NCBI GenBank assembly: GCA_016932715.1
Contig: JAFGCG010000070.1
Span: forward strand, 1 to 46,125
Origin: Anaerolineales bacterium
Lineage (GTDB): Bacteria > Chloroflexota > Anaerolineae > Anaerolineales > Villigracilaceae
Direction: 5' to 3'
DNA: 46,125 nucleotides
In this document: positions 25,444 through 33,839 of the stretch, in pieces
Position numbering within the stretch: position 1 is the stretch's first letter
How the letters are laid out: each line of letters opens with the position of its first letter
The notes under the pieces: model-generated
Database searches by the model: none
What the model saw: only the letters and a program-made list of their open reading frames with translations
Told to the model about the DNA's origin: nothing
Position numbers and translations under genes: made by a program

Positions 25444-26979
25444 ATGAAGCCTGGATTGCTCAAGTCACTCGAAACAGGTCTATCAAAAAAACACAGAGGG
25501 AAAAGCACAACTCTGTGTTTTTTGACCTTTTTGCTGATCGCCATTCTCGTGGCATCCTGCGCGCCGGGCAGGCCGGGAAGCAGCATCAAAAATATGATCA
25601 CACCGCTCGCGCCCACGCTCATCCCCGCGCCGACTTCAGAAAGACCCGAATATCAGCCTGGTGAACTTGTAGATTACATCGCCCAAAATGGAGATACTCT
25701 CCCGGCTCTCGCGGCGCGCTTCAATACGACCGTGGATGAAATCATGGCAGCCAATCCCATCATCCCGCCGGAAGCAACGACCATGCCGCCGGGCCTGCCG
25801 ATGAAGATCCCCATTTATTATCTTCCGTTGTGGGGCACCGCCTACCAGAGTATTCCGGATCATGCCTTTGTCAATGGGCCCGCGCAGGTCGGATTTAGCA
25901 CCTCCGCATTTGTGGCTTCCACCTCCGGCTGGCTAAAGCATTACCGGGTCTACGCCGGGGACAAGATGCGCACTGGCGCGGAAACCGTAGACTACGTCGC
26001 TACAAATTACAGTATCAGTCCGCAATTGCTGCTGGCGCTCCTCGAGTATCAGACCGGCGCGCTCACTCAGCCCGAACCTCCAGGCGGGAAATATGTGCTT
26101 GGTTTCCGGCGCGTGAACTATGAAGGTCCCTACCTGCAGCTGGTCGTTGCCGCGAACACGTTGAATAACGGATATTACAACTGGCGCGCTGGGAAATTGA
26201 CGGAAATCGAATTACTGGATGACTCACTCTTCAGACCGGACCCCTGGCAAAACGCGGGGTCAGTGGCGCTGCAATATTACTTTTCCAGAATTTATACAGG
26301 GGACAAGTACTACGGCTCCATCGGACCCGAGGGCCTGGCGCGCGTGTACCGGGCCTTTTTCGGCGACCCCTGGGCTGAGCTCGTGACCGTCCTGCCTGGC
26401 AGCCTGCAACAGCCCGCCCTGCAGTTCCCCTTTGTCACGGGTCACTTGTGGGCATACACCGGAGGACCGCATACCGGTTGGGGTTCAGGGCAACCCTATG
26501 CAGCCATCGATTTTGCGCCTGCCTCCGACACGACCGGCTGTTACATTGTTGAACCAGACCACTATGCTACAGCCATGGCAGATGGGCTGGTCCTGCGCTC
26601 TGACATCGATGGCACCGTCATCGATCTCGACAAAGACGGTGATGAACGGACAGGCTGGGTTTTGTTTTATCTGCATCTGGCAACCAATGCACGCGTTCCG
26701 CTGGGCAGGGAGGTGAAAGCCGGTGACCCCATTGGCTATCCTTCCTGTGAAGGCGGCCGCGTGACCGGCACACACGTCCACATTGCCCGCAAATATAACG
26801 GGGAATGGATCCTCGCCGATGGTCCGCTCGCGTTTAATCTCGAGGGCTGGATCGCCCACAACGGCGCGCAAGCCTATCAGGGTACATTGACGCGCGGCGC
26901 AGCGGTCATCACCGCCTGCGAATGCTCGGATTATCAAAGTCAGGTCATGTCAGATGTAAAATATCAGACCTCCGAGTAA
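25444..26979 (+). CDS. LysM / M23 peptidoglycan hydrolase lipoprotein, copy 3
   Basis: Third paralog, 511 aa, starting 5 nt after copy 2 and probably co-transcribed with it. The N-terminus is unusually long and basic (KSLETGLSKKHRGK) before the hydrophobic stretch and the lipobox VASC (Cys39). LysM is at about 65-115 (YIAQNGDTLPALAARF), the helical module has ISPQLLLALLEYQTG, and M23 shows GGPHTGW..AIDFAP and THVHIARKYNGEW. The 14 codons upstream in frame overlap copy 2 and were not used. The three copies may differ in substrate or timing. Confidence 0.85.
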   Translation: MKPGLLKSLETGLSKKHRGKSTTLCFLTFLLIAILVASCAPGRPGSSIKNMITPLAPTLIPAPTSERPEYQPGELVDYIAQNGDTLPALAARFNTTVDEIMAANPIIPPEATTMPPGLPMKIPIYYLPLWGTAYQSIPDHAFVNGPAQVGFSTSAFVASTSGWLKHYRVYAGDKMRTGAETVDYVATNYSISPQLLLALLEYQTGALTQPEPPGGKYVLGFRRVNYEGPYLQLVVAANTLNNGYYNWRAGKLTEIELLDDSLFRPDPWQNAGSVALQYYFSRIYTGDKYYGSIGPEGLARVYRAFFGDPWAELVTVLPGSLQQPALQFPFVTGHLWAYTGGPHTGWGSGQPYAAIDFAPASDTTGCYIVEPDHYATAMADGLVLRSDIDGTVIDLDKDGDERTGWVLFYLHLATNARVPLGREVKAGDPIGYPSCEGGRVTGTHVHIARKYNGEWILADGPLAFNLEGWIAHNGAQAYQGTLTRGAAVITACECSDYQSQVMSDVKYQTSE

Positions 26980-26984
26980 CAGGG

Positions 26985-27461
26985 TTATTCCGTGGATAAT
27001 CCCTGCCAGATTCCCTGGAAAGTCAAACGCCGGTTTCCGTCTGCCTCTTCTTCATAAATCTCATAACGCAACTCCATCGGGAATACATCCGCAAACATGG
27101 ACTGCGCCGGACAATACCGTGTTGCAGACAGCTCGATGGAGCGCAACACCGCCGTCTCATCGATATTCTTCCCCACGACAACATAAGTGATCTGCGCGCT
27201 GGTGAACACTTTAGGATGTTCCTGGGCGCGCGGCGCGTCCACTTGCACCTCGAACTGCGTCACCTGCTGACGTTTCTTCCGCAGGATCGAAATGACATCC
27301 ATGGCTGTGCAGCCCCCCAGTCCCAGCATGATCAATTCCATGGGCTGCGCGCCGCTAGTGGATCCACCGGATGCGGTATCCGCATCCATCCGCACAGGGA
27401 ACCCGGATTCCGGCGTGCCTACAAACGTCAGATTTTCCTTCCATTGCACGGTTGCTTTCAT
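26985..27461 (-). CDS. OsmC family peroxiredoxin-like protein
   Basis: Protein of 158 aa with the OsmC/Ohr fold. Two redox Cys are visible: in LGLGGCTAMDV and in SATRYCPAQSMF. Members reduce organic hydroperoxides; this YhfA/OsmC-like branch is less well studied. GGAGG five to six nt before the ATG at 27461 fixes the start. It converges on lipoprotein copy 3 with only 5 nt between the stops and no terminator. Confidence 0.88.
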   Translation of the reverse strand: MKATVQWKENLTFVGTPESGFPVRMDADTASGGSTSGAQPMELIMLGLGGCTAMDVISILRKKRQQVTQFEVQVDAPRAQEHPKVFTSAQITYVVVGKNIDETAVLRSIELSATRYCPAQSMFADVFPMELRYEIYEEEADGNRRLTFQGIWQGLSTE

Positions 27462-27518
27462 GATGCCTCCATTGAACCTGATTAGCCTTCGCAAGGCTTA
27501 TTTTCCTGATGATTGCTC

Positions 27519-28067
27519 TCATCGCCCCTCCATGATCAGAGGGGCTACATGTTCCTCCAGCATCCTGGAATTGATGCCGCCGATCCATGTCAGCTGGATG
27601 GTCCCATTCCTATCGATGACGAATGAGGCGGGAAGATTCGGCGCGTGAAACGCCCGTTCGGTCGCGCGATAGGTCGGGTCCAGCCACACGGGGAATGTCA
27701 ATCGATAATCTTTTACAAACTGCAAAACATCTTCCCTCGGATCGCCATCGTTGATCGCGATAATCACAAAGCCGTTTTCCTTGTATTTGTCATAAAAGGA
27801 TTGCAGGGCTGGCATCTCCTCCTTGCACGGCGGACACCATGTCGCCCACAGGTTGACCAACACCACCTGGCCGCGATAATCCGCGAGCGAACGGGACACT
27901 CCCTGAATATCTGTCAGAGTCAATTCAGGGGCGGGGAAGTTCACTTTCGCGGGGACCACTGAAAGGTCGGCGCGCGGCGCCTGATCCCGTAAAACCAGGT
28001 AGAGGGACGCAGCAATCAGGGTCGATCCGAGTCCGAGAAAAATAAAGGGCAGGATTTTTCGAGGCAT
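27519..28067 (-). CDS. TlpA-like membrane-anchored thioredoxin
   Basis: Protein of 182 aa with one N-terminal membrane segment (ILPFIFLGLGSTLIAASLYL) and a periplasmic-side or extracellular TlpA/ResA-type thioredoxin domain: LADYRGQVVLVNLWATWCPPC, then PTYRATERAFHAPNLPASFVID with the cis-Pro, and a C-terminal GGINSRMLEEHV. WCPPC is the redox centre. It may reduce disulfides, for example in cytochrome c maturation. Start at ATG 28067; longer frames run upstream over the promoter region and lack support. The OsmC gene follows 57 nt downstream. Confidence 0.88.
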   Translation of the reverse strand: MPRKILPFIFLGLGSTLIAASLYLVLRDQAPRADLSVVPAKVNFPAPELTLTDIQGVSRSLADYRGQVVLVNLWATWCPPCKEEMPALQSFYDKYKENGFVIIAINDGDPREDVLQFVKDYRLTFPVWLDPTYRATERAFHAPNLPASFVIDRNGTIQLTWIGGINSRMLEEHVAPLIMEGR

Positions 28068-28216
28068 GGGAAGAGTCACATTTTGATCATTTTGGAATAA
28101 GTATACCGCCGGCCGAATCACCGTTTTGAAATTCAGGACAAATGTCATTCGAATCATGATGTTTGCCACTGGAAAGGGACTCACCCGCCGGGTAATATGG
28201 CTGAAAGGTTGACAGA

Positions 28217-28672
28217 GTGAACCGATTGGCAATTTTCAAGGAACTGGATAAGAACGAGATGAATCTACTTGGACCGCTGTTCGAGCCGTTCTCCTGTCAG
28301 GCAGGCACTGTCATTCTGCAACAGGGCGCACCGGCGGAATTTCTTTATTTCGTGACCAGCGGCACAGTGGAAATGTCGTTCAAGCCCTACGACGGAAATC
28401 CAATCACTGTCACGCATGTGGAGAAAGACGGCTTGTTCGGCTGGTCGGCTGTCATTGGAAGCGATAAATATACCTCTTCCGCCATCGCCATCGAGGACGT
28501 GGAAGCACTGCGTGTGCATGGCAGCGAACTGCGCAAGTTCTGCATCAAGCATCCCGAAGCTGGCAAGGATATTTTGGAACGCCTGGCGGACGGCGTGGCT
28601 TCCCGCTGGAAGGATGCCCACAAACAGATCAAGTCCCTGCTTGCGCAGGGAATCGGAGAATGTCAAAATTAG
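28217..28672 (+). CDS. Cyclic-nucleotide-binding domain protein (no HTH)
   Basis: Protein of 151 aa beginning with GTG. It is one cNMP-binding beta-roll: FSCQAGTVILQQGAPAEFLYFVTSGTVEM, then DGLFGWSAVIGSDKYTSSAIA and the C-helix region. The DNA-binding helix-turn-helix of Crp/Fnr proteins is missing, so it is probably a ligand sensor or regulatory partner rather than a transcription factor. The usual FGE..L..P.R.A phosphate cassette is altered (FGWSAVIG-x5-SSA), so cyclic nucleotide binding is uncertain. Monocistronic, ending in a strong terminator. Confidence 0.8.
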   Translation: MNRLAIFKELDKNEMNLLGPLFEPFSCQAGTVILQQGAPAEFLYFVTSGTVEMSFKPYDGNPITVTHVEKDGLFGWSAVIGSDKYTSSAIAIEDVEALRVHGSELRKFCIKHPEAGKDILERLADGVASRWKDAHKQIKSLLAQGIGECQN

Positions 28673-28701
28673 TTTGAGATATCGGGTGAGGGCAGGTACG
28701 T

Positions 28702-28738
28702 GAAACGGGGCCGCTACAACGGCCCCGTTTCTATGTTT
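28702..28738. terminator. Strong rho-independent terminator
   Basis: GAAACGGGGCCG (28702-28713) and CGGCCCCGTTTC (28720-28731) pair perfectly over 12 bp around CTACAA, followed by TATGTTT. It lies between convergent genes. Confidence 0.88.
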
Positions 28739-28752
28739 ATTCAGTATTTGGT

Positions 28753-29385
28753 CTATTCAGGCGGGCGATTCGTCAGGAACCGTAAAACAAGGTAGCCCCC
28801 CAAAACAATTAGCACGGCGGGCCAGAGATAATCTGTAATGCCGCGATAGGGCGTTCCCAGGAGTGCGCCAAAGAGCATAAGGATCGTCCCGGGGATCAGC
28901 GCCCACGAGCGCCCCCCTCCACCGGGCAGGATCGCCACGAGGATGAATGTGACTCCCAGCCCCAGGGAAAAGAGTCCGCCGGTCTCCATGCCCGGGACAT
29001 CCGCCAGAGCAGAGACAATGCCCAGAGTCAGCAGCACGCCTGCGGGGATGATCGCCCACCAGCGCTCGGCAATGCTGGTGAAATAAACCCACCAGAACCC
29101 GAGACTGATACCGGCAAAAAAGACCAGCCAATCGAGGTCCTCCAGCGCTTCGGGCAGGAATGCCGCCACGGCTGACCCCAGCAGGGTGAACGCCGGTAAG
29201 GCTGCCCACCAATTGTCACGGTTGTTGACCAGCATATAAAGAAAGACCAGGCCGCCAGCCGCCAGGACCAATCCCCAGAAAATACCGCTGGCGTTCGAGA
29301 CAATGCCCATTTCATCGAGCAGGGCGAGCAGGCCGCCAAGGACAAGCAGCACGCCGATAATGAGTCGAGGGTCATAGCGCCGCAT
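28753..29385 (-). CDS. Membrane protein of unknown function (LiaI/LiaF-like neighbour)
   Basis: Protein of 210 aa with about six to seven hydrophobic segments and little else. Opening RRYDPRLIIGVLLVLGGLLALL and the closing YLWPAVLIVLGGYLVL have the WPxxLIxxG pattern of DUF5668-type transmembrane hairpins. It is the last gene of a three-gene minus-strand operon with the next two entries (12 nt gap). Function unknown; an envelope-stress role is suggested by the LiaF-like partner only. Confidence 0.7.
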   Translation of the reverse strand: MRRYDPRLIIGVLLVLGGLLALLDEMGIVSNASGIFWGLVLAAGGLVFLYMLVNNRDNWWAALPAFTLLGSAVAAFLPEALEDLDWLVFFAGISLGFWWVYFTSIAERWWAIIPAGVLLTLGIVSALADVPGMETGGLFSLGLGVTFILVAILPGGGGRSWALIPGTILMLFGALLGTPYRGITDYLWPAVLIVLGGYLVLRFLTNRPPE

Positions 29386-29397
29386 GTTCGTTTTCCT

Positions 29398-30180
29398 TTA
29401 CTTGACAGAAACCGAGCCGAGGCCCGCTTCAATGTTGATCTCTGCGCGGTCGACCGCGCTATCGAAATCAGGAGACTGGTAGAAGCCAGAATCCAGGCGT
29501 GGGAATCGGTTCGTGTCCACGTTGATGGCCGCCACGCCTTCTTCCGCGCGGATGCGCGCCGCGGTCGCTTCGGGGATGCGAATATTGACGGCTGCCGCGC
29601 CAGCCTCCACATCCAGAAGGGAGACGCCGCGCGCTGGCATGACCAGGTTCGAATTGCTGGCGCCCGTCTTCAGTTCGATGCGCGTCGCCTGCACATCCTT
29701 CAGATCGATATTCAATGAACTCGCGCCGGACTCCACGCTCAGGGTCAGAGGCACTTCCTGCGTCAGTTGGAACCGCCAGATGCCTCCGGACGGACCTACA
29801 AAAGGAACAAATGACGGGCCCGCCTCCACCTTGACCTCGAGCCGGTCGCCGTCCAAGCGGCTTTCCTTGTTCATCCCGGCCGCAGCCGAACCCACAAGCG
29901 CCGTGCCGATGGGTGCACCGCCGCCGATCTCAATCTGACCGGCGCCATGCGCGAACTTGATCCTCGCGCTCTTCGCCGCACCGAGCGGGATCGAGAACGT
30001 TTCCACCTCGGAGGCGGCCGGCTGCCAATAGACATTCAGGATGATCCAACCGCCGACCAAAATGAGCGCCAGGGGCCAGAAATACCGGAAGACGTTGGCA
30101 ATGATTCCCTCGGTTTGCAGAAAGAACAGGATGCCCACGATGATGAGAACGGTTCCCCAAAAGATGTTATCGCGTTTCAT
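29398..30180 (-). CDS. LiaF-like protein: DUF5668 transmembrane hairpin plus toastrack domain
   Basis: Protein of 260 aa. Residues 1-50 form two membrane segments (NIFWGTVLIIVGILFFLQ, FWPLALILVGGWIIL), the DUF5668 pattern. The rest is a repeated beta-strand domain rich in Gly, Ala and Asn (SGASSLNIDLKDV, TGASNSNLVMPA, AGAAAVNIRIPE), typical of 'toastrack' DUF4097/LiaF_C domains linked to envelope stress sensing. The start is ATG 30180, overlapping the upstream gene by 14 nt. Role inferred from architecture. Confidence 0.8.
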   Translation of the reverse strand: MKRDNIFWGTVLIIVGILFFLQTEGIIANVFRYFWPLALILVGGWIILNVYWQPAASEVETFSIPLGAAKSARIKFAHGAGQIEIGGGAPIGTALVGSAAAGMNKESRLDGDRLEVKVEAGPSFVPFVGPSGGIWRFQLTQEVPLTLSVESGASSLNIDLKDVQATRIELKTGASNSNLVMPARGVSLLDVEAGAAAVNIRIPEATAARIRAEEGVAAINVDTNRFPRLDSGFYQSPDFDSAVDRAEINIEAGLGSVSVK

Positions 30181-30703
30181 CCTGACCTCTGTATCCACTT
30201 CGAAACAATCCGCGCAGCAGGATGTAGACACCCAGTGCGATGAGTATGATGGCAGGACCATACTCGCCCAGTATGGAGAGCCCGCCAAAGAGCGAAGCAA
30301 AGATCAGGAACAGAGCGGCGCTGATCACGACGAGATTCAACCCATGCACAAGATTATGGCGAGTGTTCTCGCCAAGCAGACCTGTCAGGATCGTCCCCAC
30401 ACCGACAAAGCCAGGGAACAACGTCCACATGTAAGACCATGATTCCCAATTACCGGTGGCATTCTGATAATAGAGAATCCCGCCGACCCCGGCGATGATC
30501 GAGGCTGGTACAGCCATGCCCGGCGCGCCGGTGAGCAAGCCGATCAGGAGCACGAGCACTCCGGCCCCGATGGTCCACATGGGCCAGGCAAAGTTCTGAT
30601 CGATCCAGGCCTGCACAGCGGGGACCTGCCTCGTCACCACGAGCCAGACACCGACCAGCACCAGCAGAAGGCCCAGAAAGAGATTGGTTCGATTTTGTCG
30701 CAT
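30167..30703 (-). CDS. Membrane protein, first gene of the toastrack operon
   Basis: Protein of 178 aa with about five hydrophobic segments (NLFLGLLLVLVGVWLVV, WTIGAGVLVLLIGLLTG, and a final PAIILIALGVYILL). GGAGAACCCT before the ATG at 30703 supports the start; 10 further codons upstream are in frame but unlikely. It overlaps the LiaF-like gene by 14 nt. The family is not recognised beyond general similarity to DUF5668-type hairpins. Confidence 0.72.
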   Translation of the reverse strand: MRQNRTNLFLGLLLVLVGVWLVVTRQVPAVQAWIDQNFAWPMWTIGAGVLVLLIGLLTGAPGMAVPASIIAGVGGILYYQNATGNWESWSYMWTLFPGFVGVGTILTGLLGENTRHNLVHGLNLVVISAALFLIFASLFGGLSILGEYGPAIILIALGVYILLRGLFRSGYRGQDETR

Positions 30704-30741
30704 AGGGTTCTCCTTTTTGAGAGAATTGTACAAATAAGTCC

Positions 30742-30760
30742 ATTCTCATTATACGAGAAT
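30742..30760 (-). promoter_or_regulatory. Promoter of the toastrack operon inside an inverted repeat
   Basis: On the minus strand TATAAT (30753-30748) lies between perfect arms ATTCTC (30742-30747) and GAGAAT (30755-30760), so the -10 forms the loop of a possible operator. The leader is about 40 nt. The remaining 155 nt to the cytochrome gene's stop show nothing clear. Confidence 0.5.
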
Positions 30761-30915
30761 TTCAAGCGCGGGTTTCAGGGAGTTCGGGAGTGGCAAATAG
30801 AATAGGCTGGAAATCTTCTCGCCACAGAGAGTTAAGAAAAGCTCCATGGACTCCCCCGGCACTTGCACCCGGGGCAGGTATGTGCGTTCCGTAGTGAGGT
30901 CGTTAGCCAGCCCGT

Positions 30916-32781
30916 TTACTCGATGGCTTTGCAGACAATTTTATCCGGTTCGGTGGGCGGCCCCTTGCACTCCACAGAAGTGACGATGATATCGGACCGA
31001 TTCCACCATTCCTTCTGAGCGATCAAATCGAAGAACGCGAAACGATACACCAGCGTGACCGTGACCCTGATCTCGCCCGCGTTCGGGGCAGTAAAAGCAT
31101 AATCACTTCTGTCCTCTTTACCGGGCACCAGGCGCGTGTCCGAATTCGCCTCCCCGTTCACCCAGGCGTACTTGGTCTCATTCCAATAGGCTGCGGTGGG
31201 AGAGATATTTGTGTCTTCCTCGACCAGAAGATTGGCGAAGATCTTTCCGGGCAGCCCGCCATAGTTCCGAATGCCCAGGGAATCCATGAACGGTTTTCCC
31301 GCCCCGCCCCAGTTGGGTATCCGCTCCCCATCCACCTGGAGCAGAGATGTCCCCAGCTGATCCTGTGCGTCCACCACCAGGATCAAATGGCGCAGAGGTG
31401 AATCGGTGGGGAACTTATGGCCCGCCTTCGTGTTCCTGACTCGTACGATGACGTTCAGAGAGTTCTTCTTATCCGGCTCGTATCTGAATTTTACGTTCAC
31501 TTTCGCAGCATCCTTGATCATGAGAGGGATTTCTTTTCCCGAGCCCTCATCCATGCCAAAGCTCATCAGGTTGTGGTCGAAATTCTGAAAATCCGGGTCG
31601 CTCTCCGCACAGGCTTGTCGCCGGGACGACGGCGGATTCTCCTCCCCTGCCTTCATGTGTGACATGTGACAGTCCTGACAGGTCTTGTAGTCCGGCTCGT
31701 TCGGATTATCGCCAAATGAACTTTGTTTCCATTCCCCATAAGAGTTGTAAATGACCATATTTCCAAATTTACCGTAGTGGCAAGCTGCACAAAATTCGCT
31801 CCGGCTGAAAACAGGCGAGCAGGTCAAACGATGGTCATTGGGGGCATTCGCATTCCTGGTCAGGATGTTTGAAAAGGGTCCGATTGTAAATCCTCCGCTA
31901 TCGGGCCGCAGGAACCGGTAGGAAAGAATGCCGGGCCGATCGACGAAGGGGAATCCATTACTATCCAAGGCGACGTCCAGGACCTTGTGGCACACATCGC
32001 AAGTGACTCCTTCGCCGCGCACATCGCCGGGCTTGGGAAATAAAGTGGATAGATCCACGTTTACCTGCGAGGGGGTGATTGCAGCAGGCGCGTGACAATA
32101 AGCGCAGTTTCCGGGCTGCTCTGGAAAATCAAGTTTGAAACCGGGACCGCGATAACCATCACTAACAACCGGAGGAATCCTTGTCAGGTCGCCGCCAAGG
32201 AGGGTCCATTGTGTCAGCGGACTACTGCCCCCATTCAAGCTCGTTCCACGATACATGGTCTCGAAGTAACGTTGATCGAATACTCTGGCATGCCCTGACT
32301 TCAACCACTCGTTCAATTCATCATAGGTACTTCCGACCTGCCCGGCATGGCAATTGATACAGTTGCCAACGGCTGAAGTCCAGGAATAGTAAACATTATC
32401 ATGACCATTCAGGCGGATAAGCTGAATATTGGGCTCATTGCATTTTCGCAGTGCCACTTCATAGCCACTTGCCCAGGCAGCAATGGCTTGCGTATTTTGA
32501 TCGCAGGAGGCAATTCGCAAACCGTTATTATCGAAGTCATCCACCTGCGCTGAGTTGCTTACACGCACAACAACGCCCTGCTCCAGCGGGTTACCGGATT
32601 CATCCAGCACAGTAACAGGCAAAGTTCCTTGATCGGAAGGAGGCGGAGTCGTCGTTACCTCAGTGCCTGTTATCGGAACAAGAGGCGTGCAAGAGATCAA
32701 TGCGGCAAAAAGTAAGAGCAAGCCGCCTGCATACAAAAGCTGCCAAAGACGCGTTGAATTAATCCCCATCGGACTCAGCAT
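30916..32781 (-). CDS. Pentaheme c-type cytochrome lipoprotein
   Basis: Predicted lipoprotein of 621 aa with lipid Cys31 (ALISC). A carboxypeptidase-like beta segment (PVTVLDESGNPLEQGVVV) at about 53-125 precedes five heme sites: CINCH 141-145, CAYCH 226-230, CDVCH 261-265, CAACH 331-335 and CQDCH 368-372. The last third (about 420-621) is beta-rich with AGHKFPTD, a pattern seen in multiheme cytochromes of the c554/hydroxylamine-oxidoreductase-like group. It probably transfers electrons at the outer face of the membrane. AGGAGG before the ATG fixes the start. No partner oxidoreductase is adjacent. Confidence 0.88.
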   Translation of the reverse strand: MLSPMGINSTRLWQLLYAGGLLLLFAALISCTPLVPITGTEVTTTPPPSDQGTLPVTVLDESGNPLEQGVVVRVSNSAQVDDFDNNGLRIASCDQNTQAIAAWASGYEVALRKCNEPNIQLIRLNGHDNVYYSWTSAVGNCINCHAGQVGSTYDELNEWLKSGHARVFDQRYFETMYRGTSLNGGSSPLTQWTLLGGDLTRIPPVVSDGYRGPGFKLDFPEQPGNCAYCHAPAAITPSQVNVDLSTLFPKPGDVRGEGVTCDVCHKVLDVALDSNGFPFVDRPGILSYRFLRPDSGGFTIGPFSNILTRNANAPNDHRLTCSPVFSRSEFCAACHYGKFGNMVIYNSYGEWKQSSFGDNPNEPDYKTCQDCHMSHMKAGEENPPSSRRQACAESDPDFQNFDHNLMSFGMDEGSGKEIPLMIKDAAKVNVKFRYEPDKKNSLNVIVRVRNTKAGHKFPTDSPLRHLILVVDAQDQLGTSLLQVDGERIPNWGGAGKPFMDSLGIRNYGGLPGKIFANLLVEEDTNISPTAAYWNETKYAWVNGEANSDTRLVPGKEDRSDYAFTAPNAGEIRVTVTLVYRFAFFDLIAQKEWWNRSDIIVTSVECKGPPTEPDKIVCKAIE

Positions 32782-32854
32782 GTTCGCCTCCTGTTGCCGA
32801 AGAGTTTTTACGATTGTGGACGATAATTGATTTTCGTAACGAAGCTTTTAGAAG

Positions 32855-33769
32855 TTACAGAACGCTTTTTGCAAGCCTCTCCAGGCTCTCCAAATCTTCC
32901 AGGTCCAGCCATTGCAGCATGACACGCTGCAAACCTGCCGCCTCCAGCGCTGCCAGCTGCTCCCTGACCGTGCCCGGACTGCCTGCCACGATGCCGCGGC
33001 CCTGCAGTTGTTCCAGAGTGCTTCCACGAGCAGTTACTTTCTTTTGCAAAGCGGCATCGTCCTTTCCGAACACACAACCTGTCATCATCGAACGCCGCAC
33101 AGATTCGGGCTGCCGGCCTGCCGCCGTGAGCATTTCATCCAGGCGCCGGTTCAAGCGGGCAAAGTCGTCCGGGAGCAGTGTGACACAGTTCCACTCCCGC
33201 GCATATTGCACCACATAAGACAATGTCCGCTTGACGCCATTGCCGCCGACCAAGATGCGGGGACCGCCGGGCCGCTGCGGGCGCGGCAGGAGCGTCGCCT
33301 CGTGCAATTGATAGTATCGACCTTCAAATGTCACGGGCTCATTGCTCTGCAGGAGGCGCGTCACGACTTCCATTCCCTCCTTAAAACGGTTGAACCGCTC
33401 TGCTGGTTCCAAAAGATCGAAACCAAAAAGATGATGTTCGCGCTCCTGCCAGCCGGCGCCCAAACCCAGCACCAGGCGTCCATTGGAAAGATCGTCCACA
33501 GCGGCGGCCATGCGCGCGGTGTGCACAGGATGCCGGAACGAGAATGGCGTCACCAGCGGACCAAACTCGATGCGACTGGTATTCCCTGCCAGCCATGTCA
33601 ATGACGTCCATAATTCAAGTGAATCGATATCCGTAGCGTTGGAATTCGTGAAGTGGTCCGAGCGGAAGAGTCCGGCAAAACCCAGATCCTCAACATGTCG
33701 AACTATCTTTTGCCAGCGCGGCCAGGTCAATCCATTCTGACCTTCGATCATGATGGCAACTTCAAGCAT
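32855..33769 (-). CDS. LLM class (luciferase-like) F420/FMN-dependent oxidoreductase
   Basis: TIM-barrel flavin-type enzyme of 304 aa. Typical segments: EDLGFAGLFRSDHF, ELWTSLTWLAGNTSRIEFGPLVTPFSFRHPV, AAVDDLSNGRLVLGLGAGW, and PRPQRPGGPRILVGGNG. Such proteins often use F420 in Actinobacteria and Chloroflexota, otherwise FMN; the substrate cannot be read from sequence. GAGGAGG before ATG 33769 fixes the start; the longer frame extends through a repeat and was not used. It is followed downstream by the cytochrome gene 73 nt away. Confidence 0.88.
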   Translation of the reverse strand: MLEVAIMIEGQNGLTWPRWQKIVRHVEDLGFAGLFRSDHFTNSNATDIDSLELWTSLTWLAGNTSRIEFGPLVTPFSFRHPVHTARMAAAVDDLSNGRLVLGLGAGWQEREHHLFGFDLLEPAERFNRFKEGMEVVTRLLQSNEPVTFEGRYYQLHEATLLPRPQRPGGPRILVGGNGVKRTLSYVVQYAREWNCVTLLPDDFARLNRRLDEMLTAAGRQPESVRRSMMTGCVFGKDDAALQKKVTARGSTLEQLQGRGIVAGSPGTVREQLAALEAAGLQRVMLQWLDLEDLESLERLAKSVL

Positions 33770-33785
33770 GAGATACCTCCTCTTT

Positions 33786-33835
33786 GGAGTGCAAGAGCTT
33801 GCTCTTGCGAACACGCCAGCAAGCTGGCTGACTCC
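33786..33835. repeat. Double-hairpin repeat with inverted ends
   Basis: GGAGT and ACTCC close an element holding two hairpins with AA/TT loops: GCAAGAGC-TT-GCTCTTGC (33791-33808) and GCCAGC-AA-GCTGGC (33815-33828). The whole can fold into a three-stem cloverleaf, like a small palindromic dispersed element. Confidence 0.65.
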
Positions 33836-33839
33836 ATAT

